Numbered from the stretch's first letter, positions 35,951 through 45,370 are shown. The stretch is 64,000 nucleotides of DNA from Rhizobium sp. Root1212 (GCF_001424985.1 NZ_LMDA01000006.1:1-64000); one strand, 5' to 3'. Translations and numbers: made by a program. The notes: a model not told the origin generated them from the sequence alone.

Positions 35951-36921
35951 CCGAAGCCCTCCTCACCATCGAAAACCTCAACGTCTCCTATCGCGGCAAC
36001 GGGCGCTCCGCCCATATCCTCGACGGCGTCGATATAAAGATCGGCCGCGGCCAGTCCGTCGGTCTCGTCGGCGAAAGCGGCAGTGGCAAATCGACGGTCG
36101 CCTTCACCCTGCTCGGGCTGCTGGCCGATAATGCCGAGGTTTCCGCAGGCTATGCCGCCTTCGACGGGCGGACACGCAATTTCGCCGCACGCGAAACCGC
36201 AAGCCTGCGCGGCACCGATATCGCCATGGTCTTCCAAGACCCGATGACCGCGCTGAACCCGATGTTCACCATCGGCACGCAGCTCGTCGACATCCAACGC
36301 CGCCGCTTTCCGAGGGAAAGCCGGAAGGCGCTCTGGGCGCGGGCGGAAGCGGTACTTGCGGATGTCGGCGTTCAGGATGCGGCAGCCCGTATGCACCGCT
36401 ACCCCCATGAATTTTCCGGCGGCATGCGCCAGCGCGTGGTGATCGCCATGGCGCTTCTGGTCGAGCCGAAACTGCTGATCGCCGACGAGCCGACGACGGC
36501 GCTCGACGCGACGATCGAGGCGCAAGTGGTCGAGGTGCTGCACCGCCTGCGGCAACGCACGTCCGCCTCGATGCTGGTGGTCAGCCACAGCATGGGGCTG
36601 ATCGCCGAGCTCTGCGACAGCGTGGTCGTGATGTATGGGGGGACGGTGGTGGAAAGCGGAAAGGTGGCCGATGTGCTGCACCGCCCGCGCCATCCCTATA
36701 CCCAGGCGCTGCTCGCCTGCGAGATCGATCCTTACGCCGCCTTCGATCCGTCGCAGGATCTGGCGACCATTCCCGGCAACGTGCCCGATCCCGCCCGGCG
36801 CCCGCAAGGCTGCATTTTCGCCGACCGCTGTCCCGCCCGCCACGACCGCTGCCGCGAAAGGCCGCCGCAGCGGCATGCGCGTGACGGCCAGAACTATAGC
36901 TGCTGGCTGGAGGTCGCCTGA
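35947..36921 (+). CDS. Dpp/Opp-type ABC ATPase, DppD-like
   Basis: A 324-residue ATPase starting at GTG within a GTGA overlap. It has Walker A GLVGESGSGKSTVAFTLLGL, Q-loop MVFQDPMTALNPMFTIG, signature FSGGMRQRVVIAMALL and Walker B LLIADEPTTALDATIE. The C-terminal oligopeptide/dipeptide domain has the cysteine pattern GCIFADRCPARHDRC, which in this family can hold an Fe-S cluster. Confidence 0.93.
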   Translation: MTEALLTIENLNVSYRGNGRSAHILDGVDIKIGRGQSVGLVGESGSGKSTVAFTLLGLLADNAEVSAGYAAFDGRTRNFAARETASLRGTDIAMVFQDPMTALNPMFTIGTQLVDIQRRRFPRESRKALWARAEAVLADVGVQDAAARMHRYPHEFSGGMRQRVVIAMALLVEPKLLIADEPTTALDATIEAQVVEVLHRLRQRTSASMLVVSHSMGLIAELCDSVVVMYGGTVVESGKVADVLHRPRHPYTQALLACEIDPYAAFDPSQDLATIPGNVPDPARRPQGCIFADRCPARHDRCRERPPQRHARDGQNYSCWLEVA

Positions 36922-37886
36922 TGAACGCCCTCATTCTGAAAGACGCCGTCATCCGCTATGACCGGCTCACTGCCGTCGACGGCGTTTCGCTGGAACTGCG
37001 GCGGGGCGAAACGCTCGGCCTTGTCGGCGAAAGCGGATGTGGCAAATCCTCCGTCGCCCGCGCCATCGTCGGGCTGCAACCGCTCGCTGCCGGCACGCTG
37101 ACGATCGAGGGCGAGACGCTGCAGGACGCACCGGCCCGGCGCCGCACCGACCTGCAGCGCCGCATCCAGCTGTTGTTCCAGGACCCGGCCGCATCGCTCT
37201 CGCCGCGCATGACGGTGCGCTCGCTTCTGGCCGAGCCCTTGAAAATACAAAAAAGCCATTCACCCGAAGCCTGGACGCGCATCGTAGCGCTGGCCGAGAG
37301 CATCGGTCTCGGCCAGCAGCTCCTGTCTCGCTATCCGCATCAACTGAGCGGCGGGCAGGCGCGGCGCGTGGCGCTGGTGCGGGCGCTTGCCGCCGAGCCC
37401 TCGATCATCGTGGCCGACGAACCGACGGCCGGCCTCGATATTTCCATTCAGGGCGAGCTGCTCAATCTTCTGAGGACGCTTCGCGGCCGCCTTGGGCTCA
37501 GCTATCTGCTGATCTCCCACAATCTCAATGTCGTCGGCCGCGTCACCGACCGGGTGGCGGTGATGTATCTCGGCCAGATCGTCGAAAGCGGGCCGACGGC
37601 CGACCTGTTCCGCAATTCCGCCCACCCTTATACGCGCGCCCTGCTCTCGGCCAACCTCACCCTCGATGCCGGCCGGAGGCGCGAACGCATCGTTCTGTCG
37701 GGCGAATTGCCGAGCCCCAGCAACCCGCCTTCCGGCTGCCGCTTCCACAAACGCTGCCCGCTGGCGCAGCCGCGATGCACAAGAGAAATCCCCGTCCTGC
37801 AAGGCCGACCCGGAGAGCGCAGCTTCGCATGCCACTTCCCGCTTCGGTCCGAACCGGCTCCTGCGCCTCAGGCGATTGCGGGGTAA
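36921..37886 (+). CDS. Dpp/Opp-type ABC ATPase, DppF-like
   Basis: A 321-residue ATPase whose ATG overlaps the previous stop (TGATG). Walker A is GLVGESGCGKSSVARAIVGL, the Q-loop LLFQDPAASLSPRMTV, the signature LSGGQARRVALVRALA and Walker B IIVADEPTAGLDISIQ. The C-terminal extension carries GCRFHKRCPLAQPRC. In the signature the usual Q-Q/R-Q-R reads QARR, a small variation. Its last 19 bases overlap the 3' end of the PhnD-like gene on the other strand. Confidence 0.92.
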   Translation: MNALILKDAVIRYDRLTAVDGVSLELRRGETLGLVGESGCGKSSVARAIVGLQPLAAGTLTIEGETLQDAPARRRTDLQRRIQLLFQDPAASLSPRMTVRSLLAEPLKIQKSHSPEAWTRIVALAESIGLGQQLLSRYPHQLSGGQARRVALVRALAAEPSIIVADEPTAGLDISIQGELLNLLRTLRGRLGLSYLLISHNLNVVGRVTDRVAVMYLGQIVESGPTADLFRNSAHPYTRALLSANLTLDAGRRRERIVLSGELPSPSNPPSGCRFHKRCPLAQPRCTREIPVLQGRPGERSFACHFPLRSEPAPAPQAIAG

Positions 37887-38674
37887 CCATGACGCGCGGC
37901 CTCGCGATCCAGCTCCGCCAAGACCTCGTAATCGGCATCGCCAAGCAGGCTGATGCCGCGCAAAGAGAGCGTATCACAGACGTCGGCAAGTGCCGGATCG
38001 GCAATGGTTTCGGAAAGAGCGCGACGGAGGATGACGAGGTCTTTCGCCGGCGTCGAGGCCGAGGTGATGAAGGGCAGGCCCGGCCCCTTGGCGGTTTCCG
38101 CAAGGATGCGCACGCCGGCGATCCGATCAGGATCGAAGCGCAGCGTATTGCCGAAGGTCACGCAATCGATGGCCGCGACATCCGCATCTCCATTCGAAAC
38201 CGCATCGATGCTTGCCCGATGCCCGCCAGTCTCGTGGACCGACGAGAAGAACCGGCCATCGACGGCATAAGGAGCGACGAAATGCCGAAAGAGGTTATAG
38301 CCGGAATTGCTGCCGGGCTCATTGATCGCCGCCCGCGCGCCGCGCAAATCCTCGATCGACTGTGCCGACGAGCTGGCATTCACGATGATGAAGCTGCATT
38401 TCAGCGGCCCGTCGCAGCCCGGAAGTCCATAAACCGGCGACGCGACCAGCTGCACCTTGCCGCGCAGATGCCGGACATAAGGATAACCGCAGGTCTGGCC
38501 GAACAGGAGATCGGGTCGAAGCCATGCTTCGTCGTAACGGATATCGTCATCCAGCGCCTCCGGCGCGTCGAGCCCGTGGGCGCGGATGCGGGCGGCCAAC
38601 GCCTTCCAGAACATCCGTGTCGCCTCCCACACCGGCGGGGGACTGACATACATGGCGAGGCTGGCAAGCGACAT
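37868..38674 (-). CDS. PhnD/SsuA-like binding protein without signal peptide
   Basis: A 268-residue protein of the phosphonate/phosphite/sulphonate binding-protein fold. It has LLFGQTCGYPYVRHLRGKVQL, the conserved EDLRGARAAINEPGSNSGYNLFRHF and DADVAAIDCVTFG. There is no N-terminal signal peptide: it starts MSLASLAMYVSPPPVWEATR. It is therefore likely cytoplasmic, perhaps a ligand sensor or enzyme-associated domain and not a transport receptor. It lies antisense to and slightly overlapping the ABC operon, and divergent from the flavoprotein gene about 80 bases away. Function is unresolved. Confidence 0.75.
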   Translation of the reverse strand: MSLASLAMYVSPPPVWEATRMFWKALAARIRAHGLDAPEALDDDIRYDEAWLRPDLLFGQTCGYPYVRHLRGKVQLVASPVYGLPGCDGPLKCSFIIVNASSSAQSIEDLRGARAAINEPGSNSGYNLFRHFVAPYAVDGRFFSSVHETGGHRASIDAVSNGDADVAAIDCVTFGNTLRFDPDRIAGVRILAETAKGPGLPFITSASTPAKDLVILRRALSETIADPALADVCDTLSLRGISLLGDADYEVLAELDREAARHGYPAIA

Positions 38675-38759
38675 CGGGCAACTCCGGTAAATTGAGTTAA
38701 AAAGCTATGCAATACATAGATTTGAAGCGCAACGAGATTTCGCAGAAAGGATGTCTGCA

Positions 38760-40373
38760 GTGACCCAGCCTCGAGAGAAGAGCCTCCCCTCGGCCCATAC
38801 CGAGATCACTTGCGACGTGCTGGTCATCGGCGGCGGCCCCGCCGGCTGTTGGGCGGCGCTGGAGGCATCCGCGGCCAAGGCGCGCGTCGTGCTCGTCGAC
38901 AAGGGCTATTGCGGCAGCTCCGGCGCAACGGCTTCTGCCGGCACGCAGATCTGGTATGTGCCGCCGGACCCGGCCGAACGGGAAGCAGCCATGGCAAGCC
39001 GCGAGGCGATGGGCGGCTATCTTTCCGAGCGCTCCTGGATGGCGCCGGTGCTCGACAAGACCTTCGAAAGCGTCAACCGGTTGGCCGACTGGGGCTATCC
39101 CTTCCCCGTCAACGAGAAGGGGGAGCAGCAGCGCATCTCCGTCCAGGGCCCGGAATATATGCGGCTGTTGAGGCGGCGCGTAAGGAATGCCGGCGTCACC
39201 ATCCTCGATCACCATCCGGCCACGCAGCTTTTGAATGATGACGGAACCATCGTCGGCGCAAGCGGCTTGCGCCGGCAGGAAGGCGGACACTGGACGGTCC
39301 GTTCTGGAGCGGTAGTGCTGGCGACTGGAGGCTGCGCTTTCATGAGCAAGGCGCTCGGCTGCGACGTGCTGACCGGCGACGGCTATCTGATGGGCGCGGA
39401 GGCAGGCGCCGAGCTTTCCGGCATGGAGTTCTCTTCGGCCTATGCGATTTCGCCGGCCTTCGCATCGATCACCAAGACCGCGCTCTACCGCTTCGCCCAA
39501 TTCTACCGCCGGGATCACAGCCTGATCGAAGGTGCAGGCTCTGCCCGCGGCCGATCGATCATCGCCCAGGCGCTGCTGTCCGAACCCGTCTATGCCCGGC
39601 TCGATCTTGCCGGGACCGACGAGGTGAAAGCGATCCTGCGCCGCGCCCAGCCGAATTTTTTCGTTCCTTTCGATCGCCGCGGCATCGACCCCTTCACCGA
39701 GTTCTTCGAGGTGAAACTCAGACTGGAGGGCACGGTGCGCGGCACCGGGGGCCTGAAGCTCACCGGGCTCGACTGCGCCACCACCGTTACCGGCCTGTAT
39801 GCTGCCGGTGACAATGCCACCCGCGAACCGATCTGCGGCGGCTTCACCGGCGGCGGCAGCCACAATGCGGCCTGGGCGATCGCTACCGGCGCCTTTGCCG
39901 GCGCGGCTGCAGCCGGTTTTGCACTGACGGAGAAAGACACGCGCGAATCCGGGTATCCGCAGCATACCGCCTACCCATTGGCAAAAGCCAAGCGAAACAT
40001 CGATCCTCAAGCCGTCATCAAGGCGGTGCAGAGCGAAGTCTTCCCGCTCGACATCAATTACTTCCGCACCCATGGCGGACTTTCGGCCTCACTGGAGCGG
40101 CTTGATCACCTGTGGGAGCAGATCGCCGACGCGCGGGCCGCCGAGGAAAACGAGGCCCTGCAACTGCGGCAGGCGCAGGCCATGACAGCCACCGCCCGTT
40201 TTATGTACCGCGCTGCCCTCGCGCGCACCGAAACCCGAGGCATGCACCGCCGCGACGATTTCCCGAAACAGGACCCGGACCAGCATCACCGGCTGGTCGT
40301 CGCCGGTCTCGATACCATCACCATCCGCCAAGAGACGGTCGATCCCGGCGTCTACAGGGAGGCAGCCGAATAA
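38760..40373 (+). CDS. FAD flavoprotein, AprA/SdhA-like
   Basis: A 537-residue flavoprotein of the succinate dehydrogenase/fumarate reductase/APS reductase superfamily. The FAD motif is VLVIGGGPAGCWAALEASA, followed by GYCGSSGATASAG. VVLATGGCAFMSKALG and GLYAAGDNATREPICGGFTGGGSHN are the later FAD contacts. A C-terminal helical domain is present. GTG at 38760 is preferred, with AGAAAGG 9 bases upstream; the ATG at 38751 is too close to that site. Its stop overlaps the ATG of a two-cluster ferredoxin (TAATG), as in AprA-AprB pairs. AprA proteins are longer (about 620-650 residues), so this is a relative, not a dissimilatory APS reductase. Confidence 0.82.
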   Translation: MTQPREKSLPSAHTEITCDVLVIGGGPAGCWAALEASAAKARVVLVDKGYCGSSGATASAGTQIWYVPPDPAEREAAMASREAMGGYLSERSWMAPVLDKTFESVNRLADWGYPFPVNEKGEQQRISVQGPEYMRLLRRRVRNAGVTILDHHPATQLLNDDGTIVGASGLRRQEGGHWTVRSGAVVLATGGCAFMSKALGCDVLTGDGYLMGAEAGAELSGMEFSSAYAISPAFASITKTALYRFAQFYRRDHSLIEGAGSARGRSIIAQALLSEPVYARLDLAGTDEVKAILRRAQPNFFVPFDRRGIDPFTEFFEVKLRLEGTVRGTGGLKLTGLDCATTVTGLYAAGDNATREPICGGFTGGGSHNAAWAIATGAFAGAAAAGFALTEKDTRESGYPQHTAYPLAKAKRNIDPQAVIKAVQSEVFPLDINYFRTHGGLSASLERLDHLWEQIADARAAEENEALQLRQAQAMTATARFMYRAALARTETRGMHRRDDFPKQDPDQHHRLVVAGLDTITIRQETVDPGVYREAAE

Positions 40374-40693
40374 TGATCGAAGTTCTGGACACCGACACCT
40401 GCACGGACTGCAATCTCTGCGTCCAAGTCTGCCCGACCAATGTCTTCGAGGCGGCGCCCCATGGCCCGCCCAAGATCCTGCGTCAGGATTCTTGCCAGAC
40501 CTGCTTCATGTGCGAGGTCTATTGCCCTGTGGATGCTCTCTACGTTGATCCGGATGCCGAAGCGGTACACGGGCTGACAGTCGAAATCCTGCGCGACGGC
40601 AATCTCTTCGGCAGCTATCGCAAAGCCATAGGCTGGCATAAGGAAACCCGCCATCGCCGCCATATCGACGACCATTTCCGCTTGCCGCAATGA
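40373..40693 (+). CDS. 2x[4Fe-4S] ferredoxin, AprB-like
   Basis: A 106-residue iron-sulphur protein. Two complete cluster motifs are visible: CTDCNLCVQVCP and CQTCFMCEVYCP (CxxCxxCxxxCP each). A C-terminal tail of about 45 residues follows (SYRKAIGWHKETRHRRHIDD). The ATG overlaps the flavoprotein stop, so the two are translationally coupled and probably form one complex. It would pass electrons to or from the flavin. AprB also has two clusters plus a tail but is longer. Confidence 0.88.
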   Translation: MIEVLDTDTCTDCNLCVQVCPTNVFEAAPHGPPKILRQDSCQTCFMCEVYCPVDALYVDPDAEAVHGLTVEILRDGNLFGSYRKAIGWHKETRHRRHIDDHFRLPQ

Positions 40694-40767
40694 GAGCTGA
40701 GCGAAAGCGAAACTTCCATGGTGTCGGAGACATGCCATCTCATGACGCCGACCTTATGAAGAGCGCG

Positions 40768-40802
40768 CTGGAAACGCCAGAGCGGAAGCCCTGGCGTTCC
40801 AG
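40768..40802. terminator. Bidirectional hairpin terminator
   Basis: CTGGAAACGCCAG (40768-40780) pairs with CTGGCGTTCCAG (40791-40802) with one bulged A. It sits between the convergent ferredoxin and ABC exporter genes, near both stops. Confidence 0.65.
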
Positions 40803-40820
40803 CTTGTTGAAAGGGCCGGC

Positions 40821-42611
40821 CTAAGCGACCAGACCCTTGGTGAGTTCCAGTGCCTGCCGTTCGAACAACCGGCGATAGATGCCGTTGTTAAGGCGGATCA
40901 GGGCCTGGTGGTCACCTTCTTCGACGATTTTGCCTTTGTCGAAGACCAGCAGCCGGTCCAGTGCCCGCACCGTGGACAGGCGATGGGCGATCACCAGCGT
41001 CGTGCGGCCGTCCATCAGGCGTTCCATGGCCTGCTGGATTTGCACTTCGCTCTCGCTATCGAGGCTCGAGGTCGCCTCGTCCAGGATCAGCACCGGCGCA
41101 TCGGCGAGGAAGGCACGGGCAATAGCGACGCGCTGCCGCTCGCCGCCCGACAGCTTGACACCGCGTTCGCCGACCATCGTCTCATAGCCCTTTGGAAGGC
41201 TCATGATGAAGCCGTGCGCATTGGCTTGTTTCGCCGCTTGCTCGATCTCGCGCCGCGAAGAGTTCGGCTTGCCATAGGCGATGTTTTCCGCGAGCGTCCG
41301 GTGGAACAGGATAGGCTCCTGCTGCACGATGGCGATCTGGCCTCGCAGGCTCGATTGCCTGACTTCGGCGATATCCTGCCCGTCGATGCGGATCGAGCCC
41401 GAGTTCACGTCGTAAAGACGCTGAATGAGCTTGACGAAGGTCGTCTTGCCTGAGCCAGAATGCCCCACGAGACCGACGCGCTCGCCCGGTTTGATGGTGA
41501 CCGAAAAATCGTCGTAAAGCGGATCGGGGTGTGCACCATATTGGAAGGTGACCCGATCGAAGACGATCTCGCCCGCGCCGATCTCGATCGGCCCGGCGTG
41601 CGGCTTGTTCTCGATCCCGAGCGACATTTTGTTCAGCAGCACAAGCTCTTCCATGTCGTTGACGGCCCGCTGCAGGTTGCGGATGTCCTGGCCGACATTG
41701 CGAAGATAGCCCTGCAGAACGAAGAACATTGCAAGCACGAAGGTAACGTCGCCGGGCGTGGCCAAGCCCTGCTGCCACATGATCAGGCCCGTTCCCAAAA
41801 TGCCGGCCTGCATGGAGACCATCATGAAGCCCTGGATCGTACCGCTCGTGGTGCCACGCCTCCATGTCCGTCGCGTGCGGCTGTCCCATCTGGCCAGCAC
41901 CTGGCCCAGCCGTGCCTCTTCACGTCTTTCTGCACCGAAGGCCTTGACGACCGAATTGCAGCTGATGGCATCCGCGAGCGCACCGCCGAGCTTGGTGTCC
42001 CAGGCATTGGCAAGCTTTGCTGCCGGCGACACGTAGCCCATCGAAAGTGCCACGGTGACGCCGACATAGAGCACCGAGCCCGCGCCCACGATCAGACCCA
42101 TGATCGGCCAATAACTGCCTAGCACGATACTGGCGCCGACCAGCATGACCATAGACGGCAGCAGGGCGATCAGCAGCAGGTCGTTGAGCGAATCGAGCGC
42201 CCACATGCCGCGGGTGATCTTGCGCACCGTCGAGCCGGCAAAGCTATTGGCGTGCCAGTCGGTCGAGAACCGCTGCACCCTGTAAAAACCGCCGTTAACC
42301 ACTTCCGCCATGGTGCGCAGTGTAAGCCGGATGATGCCATTGAAGATCAGCCAGCGCAGCACCACGCTGGTCAGCCCCAGCACGACAACGATGATGAAGG
42401 CGCGGATCGCAGGGTCGGCCCCATTGCCACCGGCAATGGCGTCGACGATACGGCCGGAGAATATCGGCACCATGACTTCGGCCAGCGTGCTTGCGATCAC
42501 CAGTGCGATGATGGTGCCGACCAACCCGGGCCGGTGGCTCCAATGATGAAAAACAAAGCCGAGCACCTGGCGATAGGCATCGGCACGAAAATCGAGCTTC
42601 TTGAGAGTCAT
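40821..42611 (-). CDS. MsbA-type ABC exporter (fused permease-ATPase)
   Basis: A 596-residue half-transporter. The first about 330 residues hold six membrane helices of the type 1 exporter fold. The ATPase half has Walker A GLVGHSGSGKTTFVKLIQRL, Q-loop IVQQEPILFHRTLAENIAYG, signature [16 protein letters not shown] and Walker B VLILDEATSSLDSESEVQ. It would act as a homodimer exporting lipids, drugs or other hydrophobic compounds. No linked gene hints at the substrate. Confidence 0.92.
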   Translation of the reverse strand: MTLKKLDFRADAYRQVLGFVFHHWSHRPGLVGTIIALVIASTLAEVMVPIFSGRIVDAIAGGNGADPAIRAFIIVVVLGLTSVVLRWLIFNGIIRLTLRTMAEVVNGGFYRVQRFSTDWHANSFAGSTVRKITRGMWALDSLNDLLLIALLPSMVMLVGASIVLGSYWPIMGLIVGAGSVLYVGVTVALSMGYVSPAAKLANAWDTKLGGALADAISCNSVVKAFGAERREEARLGQVLARWDSRTRRTWRRGTTSGTIQGFMMVSMQAGILGTGLIMWQQGLATPGDVTFVLAMFFVLQGYLRNVGQDIRNLQRAVNDMEELVLLNKMSLGIENKPHAGPIEIGAGEIVFDRVTFQYGAHPDPLYDDFSVTIKPGERVGLVGHSGSGKTTFVKLIQRLYDVNSGSIRIDGQDIAEVRQSSLRGQIAIVQQEPILFHRTLAENIAYGKPNSSRREIEQAAKQANAHGFIMSLPKGYETMVGERGVKLSGGERQRVAIARAFLADAPVLILDEATSSLDSESEVQIQQAMERLMDGRTTLVIAHRLSTVRALDRLLVFDKGKIVEEGDHQALIRLNNGIYRRLFERQALELTKGLVA

Positions 42612-42921
42612 TACTTCAGCCCGGCCCGTCAGGCACCGGTCCTCAAAATCGGGAGTTGGAAGGCAAAGCCCATGCGGGAGACGAATAGAACCCCGTCAGA
42701 TCAATCGGGCTGTGACGAAAAAGAAAACCGCGTCTCGCGCACCCAAGGCGGGCCGCGAATGGAAATGACCTAGCGTAGGGTCATTCCACACGGGAGGTTT
42801 TCGATGGGGTATACTGTCATTCAACGCCTCCCTTTATTCGATCTCAAGCGGTGAGCAGGTTATACCCGAGCAATTCGACATTGCCAAGCAGGCACTGCAA
42901 CCTGACGGAAAGTGATGCGCA
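42612..42921. other. Intergenic region with possible protein remnant
   Basis: This 310-bp stretch between the exporter start and the AraC gene end holds the exporter promoter. At 42803-42915 on the plus strand there is a short protein-like reading ending ILSFNASLYSISSGEQ, then IPEQFDIAKQAL and stop TGA. No start codon with a good ribosome site fits it. It may be the C-terminal remnant of a lost gene. Nothing else was recognised. Confidence 0.25.
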
Positions 42922-43788
42922 TCAACGGCGCCCGGTGGGCGACATGCCATAACTCTCTTTATATCGACGGGCGAAATGCGAGCGCGATGCGTAGCCTGCA
43001 GCCTCGGCCGCAGCAAGGCTCGACGCGCCGGAAGCGAGCGCGGTTTGCGCGGCCTGAAGGCGCTGCGATCTTACGACGGCGCGAAACGATGTACCCTCCG
43101 CTGAGAGACGGCGCCGCAAGGTAGATGCGCCAAGTCCGAGACGGGTGGCGACGCGCTCTACCGTCCAGTCTTCAGAAGGCCCGCTTCCAATCAGCCAGGC
43201 CACCTTTTGCGACAGGTCGGTTTCAAACAGAGGGCGAGCGGCGGCTATAGGCCTTAGAAGGGTCAGTACTTCCAGCAGTCGGACCGTCTTGATCGCGTCC
43301 AACGCCTGCCCCCATATCGCGGTCGCGGCATGGACGAGGGAATCCACGAGATCTGTATTCAAAGGCACACGAAAAGTTCGGCCATCGTCGCTACCGCCTA
43401 TTGTTTCATTGCGAAAGATGGGTGCAACGCCGCTCGGCAGTGACGGGACTTCAAGAAGCAGAGACTCATAGCTGGAGGTCAAGCCGGCAGGAATATTGAC
43501 GACATCCATCGGCACTCGCGCGGGCAAGACGAAGACCGTTCCTGGTTCGAACAAGTGCGGCGTGTCCCCCAGCCACACCTCCTTGCGGCCGCTTAGTATG
43601 ATACCGATGATGGGCGACGGAAGTTCGATTGCCTTGAGACGCTCCCTGTCCAAGGAACAGTATGAAAAAAGCTGGCGGCCGTGGTCGTAACGCCCAGCAG
43701 TTCCGGGAGGAGCCCGCATCGAACGCAGCCGCTCGACTAGCGCTGATCTCAGTTGTGCCTCGTTGTCGATTGGGAGATGCAGGTTCAT
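42922..43788 (-). CDS. AraC-family transcriptional regulator
   Basis: A 288-residue regulator. The N-terminal AraC_N-type cupin domain has FSYCSLDRERLKAIELPSP and FEPGTVFVLPARVPMDV. Two helix-turn-helix units form the C-terminal 100 residues: WTVERVATRLGLGASTLRRR and AAAEAAGYASRSHFARRYKE. ATG at 43788 (MNLHLPI) is taken as start. It is divergent from the exported metallo-beta-lactamase-fold gene 133 bp away, which is its most likely target. Confidence 0.87.
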   Translation of the reverse strand: MNLHLPIDNEAQLRSALVERLRSMRAPPGTAGRYDHGRQLFSYCSLDRERLKAIELPSPIIGIILSGRKEVWLGDTPHLFEPGTVFVLPARVPMDVVNIPAGLTSSYESLLLEVPSLPSGVAPIFRNETIGGSDDGRTFRVPLNTDLVDSLVHAATAIWGQALDAIKTVRLLEVLTLLRPIAAARPLFETDLSQKVAWLIGSGPSEDWTVERVATRLGLGASTLRRRLSAEGTSFRAVVRSQRLQAAQTALASGASSLAAAEAAGYASRSHFARRYKESYGMSPTGRR

Positions 43789-43920
43789 GGCGGCACGATA
43801 ACGCGACACGCATTGCAAGAAAACCGAATGCCGAGCATTTCGGGCTCAAAACTGATCGGACCGGAACCATGCCAGCGCCTTTTTTCAGTCAAGACAAGTC
43901 TCTGCATTGGAGAGACTCAC

Positions 43921-44751
43921 ATGAACCTGATGGCTTCAACATTTTTTTCAGCAATTCTCCTCGTCGGCTTCGAGGCCCGGTCCGCCGACGTCGAGCTCTG
44001 GCGGCTCGACTGTGGCCAGATCATCGTACGAGATTTGTCGCTTTTTTCCGATACCTATGCTCATGCCGGAGAAAAACGGACACTGACCGACAGTTGTTAT
44101 CTTGTCCGGCACGAGCACGAGTACATGCTTTGGGATGCTGGATTGCCGGCTGCCCTGCTTGGGGCAAAACCGGACGCCAATGCAGTGCTTGCGCCAACTC
44201 TTGCAAAGGATATTCCTACACAGCTCGCGGAAATCGGCATCAAGACTGAGCAGATCGGCCGCCTCGGCATCAGCCACAACCATTTTGACCATGTTGGACA
44301 AGCTGCGACGTTTCCCCAAGCGACGCTGATCATGGGAGCAGATGATCTTGCCCAGTTCAAGGCCAATCCCCTTCCCTTCGCGGTCGATCCGGCGCTGATC
44401 AAACCCTGGCTCCAGCAAGGGTCCAAGGTTCAGGCTCTGTCAAATGACCTCGACGTCTTCGGCGACGGCACTGTTACAATTCTTTCGACACCCGGCCATA
44501 CGCCGGGTGAAACAAGTCTGCTGGTTCGCCTGGCGGAAACCGGACCAGTCGTGATCTCCGGCGATGTCGCGCACTTTGAAGAACAATTCAAGGACGGTGG
44601 CGTGCCAGGATTCAATCACGATCGCGCTGACAGTTTGGCCTCGATGAGCCGTCTGACCGACATGACAAAGGCGCTAAACGCCATCCTTGTGGTGCAGCAT
44701 GATGCCCAGGATATCGCGAAGTTGCCGGCATTCCCACGAAGCGCCAGATAA
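43921..44751 (+). CDS. Exported metallo-beta-lactamase-fold hydrolase, AHL lactonase-like
   Basis: A 276-residue metallohydrolase. The N-terminus (MNLMASTFFSAILLVGFEARSADVE) looks like a signal peptide. The zinc site motif is SHNHFDHVG (HxHxDH). Further metal ligands fit TPGHTPGETSL and the Asp of ISGDVAHF. The arrangement around YLVRHEHEYMLWDAGLP matches lactonase-type members that open N-acyl-homoserine lactone rings, but many relatives have other ester or lactone substrates. GGAG lies before the ATG. AraC regulator is divergent; a cupin gene follows 130 bases later. Confidence 0.8.
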   Translation: MNLMASTFFSAILLVGFEARSADVELWRLDCGQIIVRDLSLFSDTYAHAGEKRTLTDSCYLVRHEHEYMLWDAGLPAALLGAKPDANAVLAPTLAKDIPTQLAEIGIKTEQIGRLGISHNHFDHVGQAATFPQATLIMGADDLAQFKANPLPFAVDPALIKPWLQQGSKVQALSNDLDVFGDGTVTILSTPGHTPGETSLLVRLAETGPVVISGDVAHFEEQFKDGGVPGFNHDRADSLASMSRLTDMTKALNAILVVQHDAQDIAKLPAFPRSAR

Positions 44752-44881
44752 CCAGCTCCTACCGCGATACAGACCCCGTGGCCGGGAGCACGGACCTGTA
44801 AGCCACCGCCGGGTCCTGCTACATCTGGCTTTAGAGCAGAGTGGAACCCCATCATCTAGATTAACGCGAAAGGGGGCAGCG

Positions 44882-45370
44882 ATGTCCGACGATAGATATC
44901 TGATCAAAAGGGAGGAAATCGAAGCGATGGAGGGTTTGAGCAAGACCCACTTTCTCAATCCCAATGCCAAGCGGATCAACAAGTCGCTTGGAGACGTAAC
45001 AGGCTTAACGGGGATAGGCTTCCATCTCATCGAGGTTGAGCCTGGCCGAGAAACGACAGAATATCACCTTCACCACCATGAGGACGAATGCGTCTACATT
45101 CTCGACGGCAGTGGGCTCGCCACAATCGGTGACGAGGAAGTCAGCGTGGAAGCTGGCGATTTTCTGGGCTATCGAAAGGGCGGCAAGGCCCACTCCATTA
45201 GGAACACGGGTACCGTACCGCTAAGATGTATCGTCGCTGGCGAACGGCTCGCGCATGACGTCGGCGATTATCCTCGGCTGCGCAAACGCGTTTATCGCAA
45301 CGCTGGTTTAAAATGGAATCTGGTAGATCTTGATGCCATCGAAGAACCCAGTGCTGGCGCCAAGAGGTAA
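44882..45370 (+). CDS. Cupin-domain protein
   Basis: A 162-residue single-domain cupin. The metal-binding motif is visible: YHLHHHEDECVYILDGSG (HxHxxxxE-like) and later GGKAHSIRNTG. AGGGGG lies a few bases before the ATG. Related proteins act as sugar or small-molecule binding or isomerising enzymes, or as ligand-binding regulators without a DNA-binding part. The substrate is unknown. It may be co-transcribed with the lactonase-like gene. Confidence 0.8.
   Translation: MSDDRYLIKREEIEAMEGLSKTHFLNPNAKRINKSLGDVTGLTGIGFHLIEVEPGRETTEYHLHHHEDECVYILDGSGLATIGDEEVSVEAGDFLGYRKGGKAHSIRNTGTVPLRCIVAGERLAHDVGDYPRLRKRVYRNAGLKWNLVDLDAIEEPSAGAKR

Noticed and set aside
38751-40693. Dissimilatory APS reductase (AprAB)
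   Set aside because: The flavoprotein and ferredoxin are both shorter than AprA and AprB. No sat, dsr or sox genes are nearby, so only a relationship is claimed.
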